Part shown: positions 60,753-64,000 of the stretch, piece by piece
Layout of the letters: every line of letters starts with the position of its first letter
Numbering within the stretch: position 1 is the first letter of the stretch
Origin: an uncultured Clostridia bacterium
GTDB taxonomy: Bacteria > Bacillota > Clostridia > Oscillospirales > CAG-272
NCBI GenBank assembly: GCA_948466345.1
Contig: CAOKAC010000007.1
Coordinates: 1 to 64,000 of the forward strand
DNA length: 64,000 nucleotides
Direction: 5' to 3'
Position numbers and translations under genes: made by a program
The notes under the pieces: model-generated
The model's database searches: none
What the model was told of the DNA's origin: nothing
The model's input: only the letters and a program-made list of their open reading frames with translations

Positions 60753-62594
60753 TCAGTCTTCCTTTTTTCGTCTCAATGTTATTGTGGCTTTTTCTGATCC
60801 TGCATCAGAAAGTGTTGCCATATCCGCTTTTTCAATTTCCCTGGCCGCGCTCTTCACATAGGCCGCGCCGATCCCACATAAAATCCAAAACAATTCAAAG
60901 GCAATTCCGCTTTGCCAAACTGGCAAGGCAGTCCCACACAGCAACAGCGCCGCCACAGCGCACAACGGCGCGCCACCACCCAAACGCATATCGGCTGGAA
61001 TCCGTATTACTCCAAAACGCATCGATGCCTCGAATGCGCGCCCTCTTCCAAAAGTTTTTTTATAAAACTGCAAACTTGTTCCAAAAAGTACAATCACAAA
61101 TACAGCAAAAATTAGAAGGCCAATCAAACCCAGTGCCTGAATAAAAGAAAGATAGAAACTTCCACTTCCCTCTCGAATCGAAAGTATCCCCTGCAACGCA
61201 GGTCCTAGACCCTCCCCCACAAACAGCTGCGTTTTATCTAATCCCGCAAGGCCGGAAAAAAATTCCTGTATTCCTCGAACAGCTTCCATACAGCTATCGG
61301 CAAAGTATCTATACACCATGTCGCCAAAACTACCTGTCAGATGAATGGTTAGTACAAATGCTGCCAAAAGAAAGCCCAAAAGAAAGAAGCCACTTCGTTT
61401 TTGATAAAGAAGAAGCAGGAAAACAACGGCAACACAGGCACACAGCACCTCTACTCCACTACCACATAACACAAGAGCCGCCAGCATAATCAGAGTGCAA
61501 AAAATTGCAGTACGCCGAGGAATATATAGACTGCTGCGCAGGCAGACACCTATAGAAAGAACAAAGAGTGCCATAAACAAAATAGGCGCCACGCCATGCT
61601 GAAAAACAGGCAGTGCTAAAACAAAATGAAGAAGGAACCCGGCATCCCCTAAAACGCTTCCTGTAAAATACGTATCCAAAGCTACTCCAGTCAGGTACAT
61701 TGCTCCAAGAACGCCCCCTGCTGCGCAAAGGGCAGTAGTAATCCGGTTGATCTTTCGAAAATCATATAGAATAAATGTAGAAAGGAAATACACACACATA
61801 TACAAAACATATGTGCCGGTTTGTGGGAGTAAAGCTCCCGCACTGTTTACTAAAACCCCTCCAAGAAGTGTAAACAGCATAAGAAGGGCAACGAGATCTC
61901 TCTTATAAAAGATGAGGCTGCGTTTGCCTCGAATCAGCTTCAGTATATAGGAAGCTATCGTAACAGATAGAATCCAAAGCTGCGTTTTTTCTCCTGTAAA
62001 AAGGAGCAATACGGATGCAAATAAAATTCCATTTTCCGGCAGTGCAAAAATAATCCCGATCCCTATTGCCACCGCAAATCCAAACAAAACGCAAACGGGA
62101 GAAATCCAAAACGTCAACGTACCTGCAATTACGCCCAGCACAAATGCAATATTCGCATGCCCCACAAAAATATATTCCTGCAAAGATTCCCTACGTACAC
62201 TGAAATAATCACATAAGATGTTTCCGATACGGGATCCCAGCAAAGCGGTTGATATATTACCTTTGGAAAGCAGAAGCGGAATAGAAAGAATCATTGCGCA
62301 CAAACCACTGTACAAATGGGCGCCGGATATTTGTTCATGTTGAAAAAGGCTCACCAAAACTGTGATGACAGAAGCATATGCTCCAAACGTCAAAAGAAAT
62401 GTGCCAACAAATCGAAGGCGGAGCCGGAAGAATATATGACGAAACTGATCCGCACCATGCAGAATTACACTTTCATCAAATCTTCTGGAAATAAAGTTGC
62501 GTATTTTAATGCCTGTACCACCGGAAACGCGAAAAAATCTATTTGCCCAAAACGGGCGCGACCGACTGCCTGTCCTGCTATCATTTTGAACCAT
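60753..62594 (-). CDS. Large polytopic membrane protein, probable O-antigen ligase/polymerase (Wzy-like)
   Basis: A 613-residue protein with about fourteen to sixteen transmembrane helices. A long extracytoplasmic loop before the last helices (about 430-485: GDMVYRYFADSCMEAVRG, FVGEGLGPALQGILSIREGSGSFYLSFIQALG) resembles the Wzy/WaaL loop, where GxG followed by a glycine-rich HNxxLxxLxExG-like motif sits. The classical His is not evident, so the assignment is tentative. AAAGGAG lies ten bases before ATG. It heads the long leftward operon. Confidence 0.65.
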   Translation of the reverse strand: MVQNDSRTGSRSRPFWANRFFRVSGGTGIKIRNFISRRFDESVILHGADQFRHIFFRLRLRFVGTFLLTFGAYASVITVLVSLFQHEQISGAHLYSGLCAMILSIPLLLSKGNISTALLGSRIGNILCDYFSVRRESLQEYIFVGHANIAFVLGVIAGTLTFWISPVCVLFGFAVAIGIGIIFALPENGILFASVLLLFTGEKTQLWILSVTIASYILKLIRGKRSLIFYKRDLVALLMLFTLLGGVLVNSAGALLPQTGTYVLYMCVYFLSTFILYDFRKINRITTALCAAGGVLGAMYLTGVALDTYFTGSVLGDAGFLLHFVLALPVFQHGVAPILFMALFVLSIGVCLRSSLYIPRRTAIFCTLIMLAALVLCGSGVEVLCACVAVVFLLLLYQKRSGFFLLGFLLAAFVLTIHLTGSFGDMVYRYFADSCMEAVRGIQEFFSGLAGLDKTQLFVGEGLGPALQGILSIREGSGSFYLSFIQALGLIGLLIFAVFVIVLFGTSLQFYKKTFGRGRAFEASMRFGVIRIPADMRLGGGAPLCAVAALLLCGTALPVWQSGIAFELFWILCGIGAAYVKSAAREIEKADMATLSDAGSEKATITLRRKKED

Positions 62595-62668
62595 TACAAG
62601 CAGACTCCTTTCTTCACTCCTATTTTCATGGTGGCTTTTGCATACATAACGCAGCCTATATTTATATT

Positions 62669-62697
62669 ATTATACTATATCCAGGAAATAATTTCAA
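62669..62697 (-). promoter_or_regulatory. Promoter of the long envelope-glycan operon
   Basis: On the minus strand TTGAAA (62697-62692), 17-base spacer, TATAAT (62674-62669). The Wzy-like start codon is 75 bases downstream. It is the only strong promoter I see for the nine leftward genes between 62594 and 53543. Confidence 0.8.
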
Positions 62698-62707
62698 GAT
62701 TTATTTT

Positions 62708-62737
62708 TGCGAGCGGTAAACTGTCCGGAGAATAATA
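62708..62737 (+). promoter_or_regulatory. Candidate promoter of the P-type ATPase gene
   Basis: TTGCGA (62708-62713), 18-base spacer, AATAAT (62732-62737), divergent from the envelope operon promoter. The predicted leader (about 62744-62835) can form a hairpin with ACAGG / CCTGT arms. Confidence 0.45.
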
Positions 62738-62835
62738 ATTGTGCCGCCTCTCTCATATATATTAAGCGATTCAAAACAAAGGACAGGACCATTCGGCCCG
62801 CCCTGTTTGTTTGTCAGGCCAGTTACGAGTCGGAG

Positions 62836-64000
62836 GTGGAAATCATTAACAGCCTATCAGGACCTACATTTGGAAGAAGCAGAGAGCGTGCGCAGCCTGC
62901 GCCACAACAGGCACCAGTTTCCCGAAGCCATACCGTTTCAAAAAGCCAGCGTGTTTATATAAACCGCTTAGGGCAAACGGAAAAAGAAGCGGCAGAAAAT
63001 ATCCGTAGTTTTGGCCGCAATACCCTTACCAAAAAGAAAAAAATGGGGTTTATGCGCCAGCTCCTTTCCAATTTTAATGACCCAATCATTAAAATTTTAA
63101 TCGGTGCATTGCTGATCAACGCGCTGGTAAGTATGGGAAGAATGAATATTCCGGAAACACTGGGAATCGTAGCGGCGATTTTGATCGCTACCCTTGTCTC
63201 TACAATCTCCGAATACGGCTCTTCCCTAGCGTTTGAACGGCTATCCGGCAAGGAAGGGGATACGCTTTGTATGATCCGCCGAGCAGGAGAGCTTCGGGAA
63301 GTACGCGTTTCGGATATCGCTGTAGGAGATATTGTATTCTTGCGAGCAGGAATGAGTATTCCTGCCGACGGCGTCCTCATCAGCGGCGGGGTGAGCTGTA
63401 ATCAAGCCGCTATCACCGGAGAAAGCGCAGAACGGCGTAAAATACCCGCCACAGCAGTCTCCTTTGATCCGACGGGTGAAGATTGGCAGCCAAATTCTCC
63501 ATATCAGTTGTTTCGCGGCAGCGGTATTTGCAGTGGCGAAGGAGAAATGGCAGTTTTACGGGTGGGGGATTCTACTTTTATCGGAGAGGTAGCCTCCAGT
63601 CTCCAGGAAGACGGGCGTCCCAGTCCTCTAAAGCACCGGCTAAGCGAGCTTGCAAAAAGCATCAGCTTTATGGGATATGTAGGCGCTTTAATGATCGCCT
63701 TTGCGTATCTTTTTAATGCATTTGTAATCGACAGTGGCATGGATTTGACCCTCATGATGGTCCGCCTTCAGGATCGCGGCTTTTTGTTTTCCGAAATTAT
63801 CAAGGCAATTACCGTAGCGGTATCCGTGGTCGTTGTTGCCGTCCCTGAGGGACTACCTATGATGATTACGGTAGTGTTGTCCTCTAATATGAAACGTATG
63901 CTGAAAAATGGTGTCTTGGTACGCCGCCTCGTAGGAATTGAAACAGCCGGCAGTCTCAATATTTTGTTTACGGATAAAACGGGCACATTGACCACGGGCA
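62836..64000 (+). CDS. P-type Ca2+-transporting ATPase (partial, runs off the right edge)
   Basis: The first 388 residues of a P2-type cation ATPase. Visible are the N-terminal RLGQTEKEAAENIRSFGRNTL region, M1/M2 helices, the actuator-domain AITGES (TGES loop), M4 with VVAVPEGLPMMITV (PEGL motif) and the phosphorylation site FTDKTGTLT just before the window ends. The PEGL motif and overall pattern fit Ca2+ pumps. No ATG suits the start: GTG at 62836 is in frame, while GGAGG (62832-62836) would be ideally spaced for an ATT at 62845. The first ATG (63043) would remove part of the actuator domain. Confidence 0.85.
   Translation, partial: MEIINSLSGPTFGRSRERAQPAPQQAPVSRSHTVSKSQRVYINRLGQTEKEAAENIRSFGRNTLTKKKKMGFMRQLLSNFNDPIIKILIGALLINALVSMGRMNIPETLGIVAAILIATLVSTISEYGSSLAFERLSGKEGDTLCMIRRAGELREVRVSDIAVGDIVFLRAGMSIPADGVLISGGVSCNQAAITGESAERRKIPATAVSFDPTGEDWQPNSPYQLFRGSGICSGEGEMAVLRVGDSTFIGEVASSLQEDGRPSPLKHRLSELAKSISFMGYVGALMIAFAYLFNAFVIDSGMDLTLMMVRLQDRGFLFSEIIKAITVAVSVVVVAVPEGLPMMITVVLSSNMKRMLKNGVLVRRLVGIETAGSLNILFTDKTGTLTTG

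Noticed and set aside
62741..62962. A 73-residue open frame before the P-type ATPase
   Set aside because: No ribosome site, product resembles no family, and it overlaps the N-terminal coding region of the ATPase in another frame.

Overview
The window comes from an anaerobic, spore-forming Gram-positive bacterium of the class Clostridia, probably close to the Oscillospiraceae/Ruminococcaceae. This is inferred from an alpha/beta-type small acid-soluble spore protein, a CwlD-like cortex amidase behind a SigE-like promoter, a dockerin-bearing secreted phosphatase, a cellobiose phosphorylase, 2-hydroxyacyl-CoA-dehydratase activases and a class I lysyl-tRNA synthetase. Nothing resembles a prophage, insertion sequence, CRISPR array, tRNA or rRNA gene. 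Genes are dense, intergenic regions are AT-rich, and many operons end in strong bidirectional hairpins.

Layout. 0-2.2 kb: spore protein gene, then a yybP-ykoY-type (Mn2+) riboswitch ahead of sodium-pump decarboxylase subunits beta and gamma. 2.2-10.7 kb: a leftward operon of a DnaK paralogue, a DUF5685 protein, a J-domain/TPR protein, a two-ATPase CoA-dehydratase activase, its dehydratase partner and an SDR reductase. It diverges from a two-component system (11.0-12.7 kb), and four tandem 11-bp repeats lie between them. 12.8-20.5 kb: acetyltransferase; an acyl-activating enzyme, acyl carrier protein, TagA-type glycosyltransferase and phosphopantetheinyl transferase; a dockerin alkaline phosphatase; a sugar isomerase/epimerase and a membrane protein. 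20.6-27.0 kb: the phosphate regulon (pstSCAB-phoU-phoB-phoR) with a Pho-box-like array. 27.1-38.7 kb: FAD dehydrogenase, gpsA, then a leftward run of cwlD-like, radA, class I lysyl-tRNA synthetase, YdcF-like, thiamine pyrophosphokinase, HAD phosphatase and cellobiose phosphorylase.

38.8-42.1 kb is a small accessory-looking block: SSB-like gene, two Xre regulators with paired palindromic operators, a membrane-anchored zinc peptidase, MgtC and an unexplained structured intergenic segment. 42.2-50.3 kb holds a serine hydrolase, a G5/3D cell-wall protein, a NagD-type HAD, citrate synthase with a TIM-barrel partner, a zinc-ribbon protein, YfcE and a PadR/DUF1048 pair. 50.4-53.5 kb is a rightward cluster of a UbiA-type prenyl-phosphate phosphoribosyltransferase, a GT-C-like membrane protein and a HAD phosphatase. 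53.5-62.6 kb is one long leftward operon of envelope-glycan genes (Wzy-like, WecA-like, two DUF4330-like, LCP-like) followed by glyQS, an aldose epimerase, rsmA and a small membrane protein. A P-type Ca2+ ATPase runs off the right edge.

The most promising leads are the DnaK/DUF5685/J-domain operon with its repeat array beside an intramembrane-sensing kinase; the Mn2+-type riboswitch on an OadB/OadG pair lacking an alpha subunit; the lysyl-tRNA synthetase fused to a Trbp111-type domain; the Xre/peptidase/SSB block; and the prenyl-phosphoribose cluster outside Actinobacteria.
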